Positions 50,449-59,642 of a DNA stretch of 64,000 nucleotides are shown piece by piece. Within the stretch, counting starts at the first letter, position 1; each line of letters begins with the position of its first letter. The notes under the pieces were generated by a model, which was not told the DNA's origin, made no database searches, and was given only the letters and a program-made list of their open reading frames with translations. The translations under genes were made by a program, and so were the position numbers. This DNA comes from Bradyrhizobium sp. BR 10289 (lineage in GTDB: Bacteria; Pseudomonadota; Alphaproteobacteria; Rhizobiales; Xanthobacteraceae), in assembly GCF_019455385.1 (NCBI RefSeq), contig NZ_JACOFR010000020.1:85900-149899 (forward strand). The letters are read 5' to 3'.

Positions 50449-50952
50449 TCAATCCAGATACGTCGTCAGCTGTGCGCCCTCGTCCGCCACGAACACCGCG
50501 ATCAATTCCGCCGGCTCGGTGGCGCTGGCATTGGCCGACACCAGATGCGTCGCCCCCGGCGGCTCGAAGAAGGACTGGCCGACGCCGAATGTCTCGACCG
50601 GGCCGCCGCCAAGCTGGGAGCGGATCTCGCCCTTGGTGATGTAGGCCGTCACCGAGCCCGCGTGCCGATGCGGCCGCGAAAAGCCGCCGGGACCATAGAA
50701 CACGCGCACGATGGTGACGCGCTTGCCCGGCACGTTCGGCAGCGCGTAGGAGCCGATCGGCTCGACCTTGTCGAGCGGCGAACTCTCGGCAGCCGTGGCG
50801 CAGAGCGGCCCCAGTGCGCCTGATATGCTGTCCATTGTCACCGGCAACGCCTTGCCGATCGCGACTGCGCAGGCGAGCCCGCCGACCATGGCGAGCGCCA
50901 TTGCGCGCGGCGGCAGCGGGTGCCGTGCGCTGCCCAAGCTGATTGCTGTCAT
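50449..50952 (-). CDS. Cupin-domain protein with N-terminal membrane/signal segment
   Basis: A 167-residue protein. Residues 15-40 are hydrophobic (MALAMVGGLACAVAIGKALP), a signal or anchor. The cupin barrel follows: VTIVRVFYGPGGFSRPHRHA with the G-x-x-x-x-H-x-H motif 1, TAYITKGEIRSQLGG, and FFEPPGATHLVSANAS motif 2 with a third histidine. It binds a metal in the periplasm; the reaction is unknown. Same strand as the AhpD-like gene (21-base gap), so it is probably cotranscribed and MarR-controlled. Confidence 0.86.
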   Translation of the reverse strand: MTAISLGSARHPLPPRAMALAMVGGLACAVAIGKALPVTMDSISGALGPLCATAAESSPLDKVEPIGSYALPNVPGKRVTIVRVFYGPGGFSRPHRHAGSVTAYITKGEIRSQLGGGPVETFGVGQSFFEPPGATHLVSANASATEPAELIAVFVADEGAQLTTYLD

Positions 50953-50973
50953 GACAACCTCCCCTTGTTGCGA

Positions 50974-51453
50974 TCAGGATGTGGCGGCATTCGCGGCCAC
51001 CGGCCGCTTCGCCGGCGTCCAGCGAAAGGCGGCGCCAAACCGGTTCCAGACGTTGATCGAGGCCACCGCGGACGTCAGGTACATCAACTCGGTCTCGGAG
51101 AATTCGTGCTGCACCTCGGCATAGACCTCGTCGCCAAAGCCGTCGGGCAGCAAGGTCAGCGCCTCGGCCCAGGCCAGCGCGGCCCGCTCCCGCGCGGAAA
51201 AGATCGGCGCCTCGCGCCAGACCGCGACCAGATGCAGCTTGTCGGTCGGCACACCGAGACGTTCCGAGAGCAGGACGTGGTGCTGGACGCAGAAGGCGCA
51301 GCCATTGATCTGCGAGGCCCGCAGCTTGACGAGCTCGAGCAGCTGCTTGTCCAGGCCCGCCTTGGCCGCCACCTGGCCCAGCGCCAGCACCAGGTCATAC
51401 GCGTCGGGCGCGATCCTCTTGAAGTCCTCGTATTCGCTGCGGGCGTGTGACAT
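50974..51453 (-). CDS. Carboxymuconolactone decarboxylase/AhpD-like protein
   Basis: A 159-residue helical protein. The AhpD signature is ELVKLRASQINGCAFCVQHH with the redox pair CAFC and the following histidine at about residue 60; SARERAALAWAEALTLLPDG follows. Proteins of this kind reduce peroxides or quinones through a thiol relay. It is divergent from the MarR gene, with two palindromic MarR-type operators in the 54-base gap, pointing to induction by oxidants or reactive carbonyls. Confidence 0.92.
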   Translation of the reverse strand: MSHARSEYEDFKRIAPDAYDLVLALGQVAAKAGLDKQLLELVKLRASQINGCAFCVQHHVLLSERLGVPTDKLHLVAVWREAPIFSARERAALAWAEALTLLPDGFGDEVYAEVQHEFSETELMYLTSAVASINVWNRFGAAFRWTPAKRPVAANAATS

Positions 51454-51473
51454 TGCCGTTCACCTCATGTTAT

Positions 51474-51489
51474 TATAAGAGTACTTATA
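51474..51489. promoter_or_regulatory. MarR-type operator 1
   Basis: TATAAGAGTACTTATA: 6-base arms TATAAG / CTTATA around four bases, 21 bases upstream of the AhpD-like start. Confidence 0.75.
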
Positions 51490-51492
51490 CTG

Positions 51493-51508
51493 TATAAGAG
51501 CTCTTATA
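51493..51508. promoter_or_regulatory. MarR-type operator 2, overlapping the marR start codon
   Basis: TATAAGAGCTCTTATA is a perfect 16-base palindrome whose last base is the A of the marR ATG. Its half-sites equal those of operator 1, with a centre-to-centre spacing of 19 bases. Confidence 0.8.
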
Positions 51509-52041
51509 TGTCACGCAAGCCCGCCGCCATCACAAGATCGAAAACTGCGCGCAAGGCGCCCGTTCCCGCCGACGAGTCCATCCGCGTGCCCGCGGCCGGC
51601 GAAGGCAAGCGCGGCGAGCACGGCTATCTTGGCTATCTCCTGCGCCAGGCCCATGCCGCGGTCCGCCTGACCATGGAACGGACGCTGGCCGATCTCGGCG
51701 TGACCTCGCCGCAATTCGCCGTGCTGACGATGCTCAACGCCTATCCGGGCCTCTCAGGCGCCGACGTCGCCCGCCTCACCTTCCTGACTCCGCAGACGGT
51801 CGGCGTGATCATTCGCAATCTCGAGCGCGACGGCGCGATTCTGATGACGCCCCATCCCGTCCATGGCCGCATCCAGCAATGGACGCTGACGCCGCGGGGA
51901 TCGACGCTGCTGAAGGCATGCCGGGACCGTGTGATCGCGCTGGAGAAGCGCCTTGCCAATGGGCTCGATGCCAAGGCGGAGGCGAGCATTCGCCGCTGGC
52001 TTGCCAACCTTGCAACCGAGTTGCAGGACGACCGAGCCTAG
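51508..52041 (+). CDS. MarR-family transcriptional regulator
   Basis: A 177-residue regulator with a basic N-terminal extension of about 38 residues and a MarR core: GYLGYLLRQAHAAVRLTMER, the helix-turn-helix SGADVARLTFLTPQTVGVII, and the wing HPVHGRIQQWTLTPRG. It should repress itself and the divergent AhpD-like/cupin pair through the two palindromes between them. No sensing cysteine stands out except the single Cys in LLKACRDRV. Confidence 0.92.
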   Translation: MSRKPAAITRSKTARKAPVPADESIRVPAAGEGKRGEHGYLGYLLRQAHAAVRLTMERTLADLGVTSPQFAVLTMLNAYPGLSGADVARLTFLTPQTVGVIIRNLERDGAILMTPHPVHGRIQQWTLTPRGSTLLKACRDRVIALEKRLANGLDAKAEASIRRWLANLATELQDDRA

Positions 52042-52133
52042 TCGCAGCCGCCGTCACACTCGCCGGCATCCGAGAAGTCGCTGTAAAATGGGTAGATTGA
52101 AAGCGGGAATATCCTGCCAGCCGCAGGGCTGCC

Positions 52134-52385
52134 TTATCGGCCTTTTAATGCTTTCGTAACCTCGCCGTCAGGCCAGCTCTGCCCTGCGGCGATCACCCGG
52201 ACGCGGCTCTGGTCGGTGCCATTCACCAGCACATGCGAACTCACCCGGTCGCCGCTCGGCTCCAGGTGCAAATCGGTTTCAGTCTTCCAGCTCAGCGTGG
52301 TCGCGAGGTCACCGGCAAAGATCTGCCATTGCGATCCGTCGTCGAGTTCGACGACATGGCTTTCCGCATGCGCGCGTATCTTCAT
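52134..52385 (-). CDS. Hypothetical protein (83 aa)
   Basis: A soluble beta-rich protein: MKIRAHAESHVVELDDGSQW, QIFAGDLATTLSWKTETDLH and DQSRVRVIAAGQSWPDGEV. No signal peptide at ATG 52385; an upstream ATG would add 8 residues. Convergent with marR. Not recognised. Confidence 0.68.
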   Translation of the reverse strand: MKIRAHAESHVVELDDGSQWQIFAGDLATTLSWKTETDLHLEPSGDRVSSHVLVNGTDQSRVRVIAAGQSWPDGEVTKALKGR

Positions 52386-52446
52386 TCCACCCCGAATTCT
52401 GATGAACAACAGCGGGCACCGGCACTGCGGCCGGGGCCCTGCTTTG

Positions 52447-52707
52447 TCAGTCGTTGTCGTGATGAATCACGGTCTTGCTGCGATTGCCGAATTCATCTTC
52501 CTTCTTGATCACCGTGGTGCGGTCAGCAGGCTCGCGCTCCTTGATGACAGTCGTGCGATCACGATCGCGGTCGCGCTCGCGATATTCGGGGGACTGACCA
52601 ACCGTCACGCCCGCGCCGACCGGGCCGACGTGAACGCCAACTTCGTCGGCAAATGCAGGGGCCGAGATGGCGGTGACCATGGCGGCAGCAAACAGATATT
52701 TCCTCAT
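52447..52707 (-). CDS. Secreted charged small protein (86 aa)
   Basis: Signal peptide (MRKYLFAAAMVTAISAPAFA), a Val/Gly-rich strand (GVHVGPVGAGVTVGQSP), then a highly charged disordered part (YRERDRDRDRTTVIKEREPA, DRTTVIKKEDEFGNRSKTVI) with a repeated R-T-T-V-I-K element. AGGAGGAGA precedes the ATG. Typical of stress-linked envelope proteins in Bradyrhizobium; function unknown. GTTCC/GGAAC palindromes lie upstream. Confidence 0.8.
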   Translation of the reverse strand: MRKYLFAAAMVTAISAPAFADEVGVHVGPVGAGVTVGQSPEYRERDRDRDRTTVIKEREPADRTTVIKKEDEFGNRSKTVIHHDND

Positions 52708-52755
52708 CTTCTCCTCCTTATTGTCGTGCGGAAGGAATGCGGGACTGCGACAGTT

Positions 52756-52796
52756 TGTTCCGGAGGGAACAGACAGTTCCGAACGTTGCCGGAACC
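52756..52796. promoter_or_regulatory. Cluster of GTTCC/GGAAC inverted half-sites
   Basis: Two nested palindromes, GTTCCGGAGGGAAC and GTTCCGAACGTTGCCGGAAC, lie between the divergent genes at 52707 and 52834. They do not fit GTTC-N7-GTTC or the EcfG spacing, so the binding protein is unknown. Confidence 0.45.
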
Positions 52797-52833
52797 GGCT
52801 CACAGAGACCGGGTTTCCCGCTAGAATGGCCTC

Positions 52834-54063
52834 ATGAGACATGCTGATTCCTCGTTCCCTTACACCCGCCGCACCGTGCTGAAATTCGCGCTTGGCGCGG
52901 CAGCCCTGATCGCATCGCCAGCGCAAGTCCTCGCGGCCCCAGCTGGGTTCGACGAATGGCGCGAGAGCTTTCGCGCACGCGCAATGGCCAAGGGCATTTC
53001 GGCCGCGACGTGGCAGCGCGCGATGGCGCGGGTCGAGCCCGACATGAGCGTGTTCAAGCAGTTGCGCAACCAGCCCGAATTTCACGAGCAGGTCTGGCAA
53101 TACATCAACCGCCGCGTCTCCGACTGGCGCATCATCAACGGCAAGATCGCGCTGAAGAACAACGAGGCGCTGCTGGCGCGGATCGAGCGCGATTTCGGCG
53201 TCGAGCGCGGCACGCTGCTGGCGCTGTGGGGCGTCGAATCCGCCTATGGCGATCCGCTGGTGCAGCAGAACCACATGACGCCGGTGTTTCCCTCGCTCGC
53301 CGCGCTCGCCTGGAACGAGCCGCGCCGAAAGGCCTATTGGGAGGCCGAGCTGCTCAACGCGCTGCGCATCGTCGACAAGGGCTGGAGCACGCCGGAGGAG
53401 ATGCGCGGCTCATGGGCCGGCGCAATGGGGCATTCGCAATGGATGCCGGAGGTCTGGCTCAATGTCGGCATCGACTATGACGGGGACGGAAAAGTGTCAC
53501 CGTTCGGCAAGCCCGATGACGCGCTGGGCTCGACCGCAAAATATCTCGTCAACCGCGGCAAGTGGCATCGCGGCGAACACTGGGGCTATGAGGTGCGCGC
53601 GCCAAGTGAGATGAGCGGCAGCCGCACCTATGCGGCGTGGGCGTCCGCCGGTGTCACCCGCGCCGACGGCCAGCCATTTCCGCAGCCGAACGCTTCCGCG
53701 CAAATGTGGACGCCGGTTGCGGGAGGACCGACCTTCCTGCTGGGGCCGAATTTCTATTCGGTGAAGAGCTACAACCCTTCGATGAACTATGCGCTGGCGA
53801 TCTGCCATCTCGGCGACCGCTGCTTGGGCGCGCCGCCCTTCATCCAGCCCTTCCCCGGCTCCGAGCGCGCGCTGACGCTCGCCGAGGTGCAGGAAATGCA
53901 GACGCGGCTGACCAAGGCCGGTTTCGACACCGGCGGCACCGACGGCCGCGTCGGCAACGACACCATGAAGGCGATCAAGGACTTCCAGCAGCGCGCCGGG
54001 ATCACGCCGGCGGACGGCTATGGCGGACTGAAGGTATTGGCGAAGCTGCGGCAGGGATCGTAG
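52834..54063 (+). CDS. Lytic murein transglycosylase (MltB/SltB type) with peptidoglycan-binding domain
   Basis: A 409-residue periplasmic enzyme cleaving peptidoglycan glycosidic bonds to 1,6-anhydro products. Signal/Tat-like start (YTRRTVLKFALGAAALIASP). The MltB catalytic domain spans residues 37-330: LLALWGVESAYGDPL contains the catalytic glutamate (about residue 136), and GSWAGAMGHSQWMPEVW follows. Residues 345-405 are a PG_binding_1 domain (ALTLAEVQEMQTRLTKAGFD; GRVGNDTMKAIKDFQQRAG). Single gene. Confidence 0.93.
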   Translation: MRHADSSFPYTRRTVLKFALGAAALIASPAQVLAAPAGFDEWRESFRARAMAKGISAATWQRAMARVEPDMSVFKQLRNQPEFHEQVWQYINRRVSDWRIINGKIALKNNEALLARIERDFGVERGTLLALWGVESAYGDPLVQQNHMTPVFPSLAALAWNEPRRKAYWEAELLNALRIVDKGWSTPEEMRGSWAGAMGHSQWMPEVWLNVGIDYDGDGKVSPFGKPDDALGSTAKYLVNRGKWHRGEHWGYEVRAPSEMSGSRTYAAWASAGVTRADGQPFPQPNASAQMWTPVAGGPTFLLGPNFYSVKSYNPSMNYALAICHLGDRCLGAPPFIQPFPGSERALTLAEVQEMQTRLTKAGFDTGGTDGRVGNDTMKAIKDFQQRAGITPADGYGGLKVLAKLRQGS

Positions 54064-54068
54064 AGGCC

Positions 54069-54863
54069 TCAGTGCCGGTACTGCGGCTCTTCCGCATCGA
54101 GCTGGCGCCGGACTGCCGCAAGATGCAGCCGCGCAGATTCGGAATCGCCGTCGCGCATCTGCCTGTAGGTCTCGGCGGCGATTGCGGGATCGACCGGCAG
54201 CACCTTGCGGCCCGTCGACATCGCCAGCACCTGCACCTCGGCGGCGCGCTCGAGATAATAGAGATCGTCCCAGGCTTCCGCGATGGTCGGCGCCAGCACC
54301 ATCACGCCGTGATGCTTCATGAAAACGATGTCGGCATCGCCCACTGCGGATGCGATGCGCGCGCCCTCGCGGTTGTCGAGCGCAAGGCCGTTATAGTCGC
54401 GGTCCACCGCCGTGCGGCCATAAAACTTCAGCGCGGTCTGGCCGGCCCAGATCAGCGGATCGCCCTCGGTCATCGACAGCGCGGTGGCATAGGGCATGTG
54501 GGTGTGGAACGCGACTTTCGCGCGCGGCAGCAGCCGGTGCATCTCGGCGTGAATGTAGAAGGCAGTCGCCTCGGGCACGCCTTCGCCGTCGAGCACATTG
54601 CCGTGGAAGTCGCAGATCAGCAGCTTTGACGCGGTCAGCTCGCGGAAGGCGTAGCCGTAGGGATTGACCAGGAAGAGGTCGTCATGGCCTGGCACGACAG
54701 CCGAGAAGTGATTGCAGATACCCTCTTCGAAACCGTTGCGCGCGGCCATGCGGAAGCAGGCGGCGAGATCCTCGCGCGCCGTGCGGATGGCATCGGTAGC
54801 GAGATCGGGCCGGTTCGAGCGGAATGGCGCGGGCGAGGAAGAGGAGTGAAGGCTATGCGCCAT
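54069..54863 (-). CDS. Class II aldolase/adducin family protein
   Basis: A 264-residue enzyme of the fuculose-1-phosphate aldolase fold. Zinc and active-site motifs: GICNHFSAVVPGHDDLFLVN near residue 50, KVAFHTHMPYATALS (H-x-H, about residue 118), and VFMKHHGVMVLAPTIAEAW with the third histidine (about residue 180). The first catalytic glutamate is in EEGICNH. Substrate unknown. ATG 54863 is preferred; the neighbouring SDR on the same strand suggests a shared sugar or hydroxyacid pathway. Confidence 0.9.
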   Translation of the reverse strand: MAHSLHSSSSPAPFRSNRPDLATDAIRTAREDLAACFRMAARNGFEEGICNHFSAVVPGHDDLFLVNPYGYAFRELTASKLLICDFHGNVLDGEGVPEATAFYIHAEMHRLLPRAKVAFHTHMPYATALSMTEGDPLIWAGQTALKFYGRTAVDRDYNGLALDNREGARIASAVGDADIVFMKHHGVMVLAPTIAEAWDDLYYLERAAEVQVLAMSTGRKVLPVDPAIAAETYRQMRDGDSESARLHLAAVRRQLDAEEPQYRH

Positions 54864-54959
54864 GGCGAAGGACACCTTTTTCGGTCGGGAGCTGCCCGCC
54901 TTGTACAGGGGCTGCGCCTGCGCGTCAGCCCCTGCGACCGCCACCCTGCCCTGCGCCGG

Positions 54960-55769
54960 CTAGGCTCGCCGCGGTACGCCGCCCGCGTTCATGCCGCCGT
55001 CGATCACGAGCTCGCTGCCGGTGACGTAACGCGAGGCATCGGAGGCCAGATACAGCACGCCGGAGGCGATCTCCGCGGCCTGGCCGGCGCGGGCGAGCGG
55101 CACGACGAGCCGGGCGCGCTCCTCGGGATCGATCGGGGCATTACCCTGATTGCCGGTCGCGCCAGTCGGGATCTTGCCCCAGATCGGGGTATCGATGATG
55201 CCGGGATGCACGGAGTTGACCCGGATACCATCCCCCGCCGCGGCGCACTCCATCGCGATCGACTTGGCGAACAGCCGCACGCCGCCCTTGGTCAGGGAAT
55301 AGGCCGACAGGCCCGGCGAGCCGCGCAGGCCCGCGAGCGAGGACATCATCACGATCGAGCCGCCGCCGTTCTTGCGCATCAAGGGCAGGCAATGCTTGAC
55401 CGAGAGAAATACGCCGTCGAGATTGATCGCATTCTGCTTGCGCCAGTCACCGAGCGTCATGTCGACGATCGAGGGCACGGCAATGCCGATGCCGGCATTG
55501 GAGACCATGATATCGAGCCGGCCATAGCGCCGTGCGACCTCGGCGACGATCTCGATCCAGCGTTCTTCGCTGGTGACGTCCTGCGCCAGGAAGATCGCCT
55601 TGCCGCCGGCTTTCGTGATGCGCTTTTCGAGCTCGGTGCCACGCAGATCGTCGATGTCGGTGATGACGACGGTGGCGCCCTCGCGCGCGAACAGCTCGAC
55701 GATGGCCTCGCCAATGCCCGACGCACCGCCCGTGACCAGCGCGACCTTGCCCTCAACCTGCCCTGCCAT
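54960..55769 (-). CDS. Short-chain dehydrogenase/reductase
   Basis: A 269-residue classical SDR. NAD(P) motif VTGGASGIG at residues 13-21, VITDIDD at the end of beta-2 (an aspartate, favouring NAD+), NAG at about residue 92, catalytic Ser in MMSSLAGL and Tyr-Lys in YSLTKGG (about residues 160-164). The C-terminus GSELVIDGGMNAGG is standard. Start ATG 55769; substrate unknown. It lies 96 bases upstream of the aldolase-family gene on the same strand. Confidence 0.92.
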   Translation of the reverse strand: MAGQVEGKVALVTGGASGIGEAIVELFAREGATVVITDIDDLRGTELEKRITKAGGKAIFLAQDVTSEERWIEIVAEVARRYGRLDIMVSNAGIGIAVPSIVDMTLGDWRKQNAINLDGVFLSVKHCLPLMRKNGGGSIVMMSSLAGLRGSPGLSAYSLTKGGVRLFAKSIAMECAAAGDGIRVNSVHPGIIDTPIWGKIPTGATGNQGNAPIDPEERARLVVPLARAGQAAEIASGVLYLASDASRYVTGSELVIDGGMNAGGVPRRA

Positions 55770-55861
55770 GTTCACTCCCTTTTTTGTTGTTTGAGTGGTC
55801 TGTTCGTGTCGCATGACCTCCGCGCAAACGCGTACCGCGTTTGACCGCGTCGGATCTTGCG

Positions 55862-57703
55862 TTATCTGATCACGGACGGCCCCTGGTCCGGGAGCGCAAC
55901 GTCGATGACGCGGAATTGCACCCGCTCGGCACCCTGGTAGCGATCGACCGACAAGGATCCTGCAACATGCAATTGCTGGCCGCGGTTGGCCGCCAACGCA
56001 TTGCCGAGTTTCTGTCCCACCGAGCGGAATGCGATGCCATTGACTATCGCGCCGTCGCCCGACTTGAAGCGCAATCTCAGATGGGCCTGGCCGACCTCAT
56101 CGGCATACACGAGCTGATGCGCCGGCAGTGCCAGCACCGGCTCCGGATTGCCGCTGCCGAACGGACCCGCACGATTGAGCGTGGCTGCAAGCTCCGTCGT
56201 CACCGCGCGGGCGGAGACCGCGCCGTCGATGTAGAGCTCGTTGACGTGGCGCGCCTCGGCGACGTCCTGTCCTAAAGCACTTTCGAGATAGGCGCGGAAT
56301 TCGGCGAGTTTTTCCTTCCGCAGCGTCACGCCGGCGGCCATCGCGTGGCCGCCGCCCTTGAGCAATATCCCGTCGGCAACTGCCTGCCGCACCACCTTGC
56401 CGAGATCGACGCCGGCAATCGAGCGGCCGGAGCCGGTGCCGATCCCGCCGGGCTCGAGCGCAATCGCAAAGGCGGGCCGCGAAAATTTTTCCTTCAGGCG
56501 AGACGCGACGAGGCCGACGACGCCTGGGTGCCAGCCTTCCGACGCAGTGACGATGACGCCCAGCTTGTCCTCGAGCCCGATCGAGGCGAGCGCCTCGGCT
56601 TCGGCCTGTGCTTCCGCGGCCTGCTCGATGACGCGACGTTCGCTGTTGAGACGGTCGAGCTCGGCGGCGATCCGCGCCGCCTCGACACTGTCGCCCTCCA
56701 GCAGCAGCCGCACGCCGAGATCCGCCCGGCCGATGCGGCCGCCGGCATTGATGCGCGGGCCCAGCATGAAGCCGAGATGCCAGGCCTCCGGCGGGCCGTT
56801 GAGGCGCGCCACGTCCATCAGCGCGGTATGGCCGACATGGTCGCGCCGCCGCATCGCAATCAACCCTTTTGCGACGAAGGCGCGGTTGAGGCCGACCAGC
56901 GGCGCGACGTCCGCCACCGTGCCGAGCGCGACGTGATGCAGCATGCCGAGCAGATCGGGCTCGGGCATTTCGCTGTTCCAGAATCCGCGCTGGCGCAGCT
57001 CGCGGTTGACCGCCACCAGCGTCACCAGCACGAGGCCAACGGCGGCGAGATGGCCGAGGCCCGAGAGATCATCGAGCCGGTTGGGATTGACCAGCGCGTC
57101 GACCTCCGGCAACTCGGTGCCGGCCTGGTGGTGATCGATCACGACCACTGACATGCCGAGGCGCTTGGCTTCCGCCAGCGGCTCGATGCTGGTGGTGCCG
57201 CAATCGACGGTGACGAGCAGCGTGGCACCCTTGGCCGCCAGGGCGCGCACCGCCTCGACATTGGGGCCGTAGCCCTCAAAAATGCGGTCGGGAATGTGGA
57301 TCAGCGGATCGAGCCCGCAATGGCGCAGGTGCCAGGCCAGCAGTGCCGCCGAGGTCGCACCATCGACGTCGTAGTCGCCGAAGATCGCGACCTTCTCGCC
57401 TTTCGCCGCCGCGTCGGCGATCCGCTTGGCGGCCGCCTCCATCTCCGTCACCGTGAACGGGTCTGGCATGAGCTTGCGGATGGTCGGATCGAGGAAGTCG
57501 GCGACCGCATCACTATCGACCCCGCGGCCCGCCAGCACCCGCGCCAGCAGCTCCGGCAATTGGTGCTGCTGCACGATGGCCAACGCCTTGGCCGCCCCGC
57601 GCGCGTCCAGCCGGTCGCGCCAGAGCTTGTCGGTGAGCGAGCGCGCCACGCCCAGGAACGCCTGGGGCGCTTCGATGGGGAGTGCGGATGCGGGAGGAGC
57701 CAT
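55862..57703 (-). CDS. recJ: Single-stranded-DNA-specific exonuclease RecJ
   Basis: A 613-residue 5'-3' ssDNA exonuclease for recombination and mismatch repair. The DHH-family motifs are intact: VAIFGDYDVDGATSAALLAW (motif I, about residue 106), DCGTTS (II), VVIDHHQAG (III, DHH), and the DHHA1 motif LKGGGHAMAAGVTL near residue 475. The C-terminal OB domain (AHLRLRFKSGDGAIVNGIAF) binds DNA. ATG 57703 matches the family N-terminus (PQAFLGVARSLTDKLW). Manganese-dependent in the family. Confidence 0.96.
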   Translation of the reverse strand: MAPPASALPIEAPQAFLGVARSLTDKLWRDRLDARGAAKALAIVQQHQLPELLARVLAGRGVDSDAVADFLDPTIRKLMPDPFTVTEMEAAAKRIADAAAKGEKVAIFGDYDVDGATSAALLAWHLRHCGLDPLIHIPDRIFEGYGPNVEAVRALAAKGATLLVTVDCGTTSIEPLAEAKRLGMSVVVIDHHQAGTELPEVDALVNPNRLDDLSGLGHLAAVGLVLVTLVAVNRELRQRGFWNSEMPEPDLLGMLHHVALGTVADVAPLVGLNRAFVAKGLIAMRRRDHVGHTALMDVARLNGPPEAWHLGFMLGPRINAGGRIGRADLGVRLLLEGDSVEAARIAAELDRLNSERRVIEQAAEAQAEAEALASIGLEDKLGVIVTASEGWHPGVVGLVASRLKEKFSRPAFAIALEPGGIGTGSGRSIAGVDLGKVVRQAVADGILLKGGGHAMAAGVTLRKEKLAEFRAYLESALGQDVAEARHVNELYIDGAVSARAVTTELAATLNRAGPFGSGNPEPVLALPAHQLVYADEVGQAHLRLRFKSGDGAIVNGIAFRSVGQKLGNALAANRGQQLHVAGSLSVDRYQGAERVQFRVIDVALPDQGPSVIR

Positions 57704-57927
57704 GTTGCATTCAGTCCGTACGACGAGGGTAGCACATGGGGCAATCGCCCGATGCCGCGGCTGGGCGGTTTTGCACAGCGCAGCCATGTCCCTTTTTCGC
57801 GTTCCGTAGAGCGCCAAGCCAGATCCGCCCTGCTCTGCACAGCATCTCCTGAAAAACCTCTCATTTTGGCCGTCTGGAAAGAGCTGTTGTCACCCGACAA
57901 CGTCGCTCCTCATCTGCAGAGGCAATC

Positions 57928-59451
57928 GTGCAGGCCGACATGTCGAACGCTGGCGTCGCAAGGGACACCGTCTCGCGGTTCGCCGCACCGTTCTGGGCCG
58001 TGCTCGGCCTCAACATCATCGCGCGCGGCCAGGCCCTGTTCGCGCCGATGTACTCCATCGACAGCTATGACGTTGCCCGCAAGTCATTCAGCGGCGAGAT
58101 CGCGTACTCGCTCAGCGACGGGCGCTTCGTTCGCGCCGCGCTGTGGTGGCTGCAGGCGCAGATGGGATTCCAGCCGATCGAATCCATGTCGGCATCGATG
58201 TGCCTGTCGATCCCGCTTTTCATCATTGCCGGGTTTATCTTCGCGGCCGCGATCATCGATGACATCAAGCCGCAGGAGGCATTCGCGTTTGCGGCGCTGT
58301 TCACACTGCATCCTTTCGCCACCGAATATTTCTACTATGGTGAGGTCACCTTCGCGACGGTGCTGGCGGTGTTCTTCGCGGCAGTGGCCGTATGGAGTGC
58401 CTATCGGGCGCCGCCCTCATGTTTCTGGCGTTCTGTCGCTATCGGCGCCGTCGCTCTTGCGCTCGGGAACTATCAGGTTGTGATCGGCCACATCGCGGCA
58501 GGCGGCCTGCTTGTCCTGGTGGCCGATCTCTGCGTTTGCGGTCGTGCCTCGAAGTCCAAATTTTCCGTTTTGCTCAGCCGTTTCCTGCGCCGCACTTCCC
58601 TCCTGCTGGCTGGCTTCGCCGTTTACCTGCTGTGCCTGATCACGACCAGATATCTGTTTCCTGCGATTGCGTCAGGGAGAGCCTTTCGGGCCGGCTCGCC
58701 AGACGTTTTCCAAAAACTTCACGCCCTCGGCGCTGCGATGCAGTTTTCGTTTCTGCCACCACAGGGCCTCATCCCGACGACGTTGTCGGTTCTGGCCATT
58801 CTCGCGCTCGGGCTCAGCATCGTCCTGCTGCTGCGAGCGACATTGCAACGGCGGGGCAATGTGGCGGCGCTGATCGCGGCGCTGGCCGTCGCGGTTGCAA
58901 TGGCATGCTCCGCGATGGCTCCGCTTATCGGCGATACCGCCTGGCTGGCGCCGCGGCTGCTGTCGCCGGTCGCGCTATGCATCGCGGCGATCGGCGTGAT
59001 CGGCTTTCGATCTGCGTTCGCCAGGCTGAACCTATGTCTGGGGGCCGCTTTCGGCGTCATCATCACGGGTTACCTTGGTGCCGACGCCTCGATCCTGTTC
59101 GATCAGCGGCGCATGAATTTGTGGGACCATCAGGAGGCAAGCCGCATCATCGCGCGGCTTGAGGCCGATCCCGCCTTTGGCGAGGTGACATCGCTGGCCG
59201 TCGTCGGCCGCCGCAAGGCGCATCCCCTCCCGCTTGGGACATCGTCCCTCGACATGAACACATCCGGCCTGGGTTCCCCCTGGTCCAAGCTGGGCTTGTT
59301 CGAGCAGGCAACCGGCTACCGGTTCGCCTCGCCGACCGACGCGCAATGGCAGGCCGCGGTCGAATATTGCGGACATCAGACGGTCTGGCCGCGCCCAGGA
59401 TCGGTCGGCGTTGTCCACGAGCTTGCCGTCGTCTGCCTGCCACAACGCTGA
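57928..59451 (+). CDS. GtrII-like membrane glucosyltransferase
   Basis: A 507-residue membrane protein with about ten helices in residues 20-400 and a periplasmic C-terminal domain (residues 410-507). YSIDSYDVARKSFSGEIAYS near residue 42 and FTLHPFATEYFYYGEVTFAT near residue 128 match the glucosyltransferase GtrII family (first-loop Asp and aromatic residues), which modifies O-antigen or other surface glycans using polyprenyl-linked glucose. GTG 57928 behind CAGAGG or ATG 57940 may be the start. Serotype-like surface modification is inferred. Confidence 0.82.
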   Translation: MQADMSNAGVARDTVSRFAAPFWAVLGLNIIARGQALFAPMYSIDSYDVARKSFSGEIAYSLSDGRFVRAALWWLQAQMGFQPIESMSASMCLSIPLFIIAGFIFAAAIIDDIKPQEAFAFAALFTLHPFATEYFYYGEVTFATVLAVFFAAVAVWSAYRAPPSCFWRSVAIGAVALALGNYQVVIGHIAAGGLLVLVADLCVCGRASKSKFSVLLSRFLRRTSLLLAGFAVYLLCLITTRYLFPAIASGRAFRAGSPDVFQKLHALGAAMQFSFLPPQGLIPTTLSVLAILALGLSIVLLLRATLQRRGNVAALIAALAVAVAMACSAMAPLIGDTAWLAPRLLSPVALCIAAIGVIGFRSAFARLNLCLGAAFGVIITGYLGADASILFDQRRMNLWDHQEASRIIARLEADPAFGEVTSLAVVGRRKAHPLPLGTSSLDMNTSGLGSPWSKLGLFEQATGYRFASPTDAQWQAAVEYCGHQTVWPRPGSVGVVHELAVVCLPQR

Positions 59452-59642
59452 TCTGACGAGGTGGCAGGCGGTTTGGCACGGGACGGCCGGCCGGCAGGCC
59501 ACACTGACTATCATTTAGGCATTCCGCGGAGCAGCAAATTAAGCAGGCGTTAGGTGGAATCCTAGAAAAAGACTCGTATTCGATCTGACGTGATTGTTCC
59601 GGGTTCATTGCAGATCTGGCCTCATTGCCAAGGGAAGCCCCG

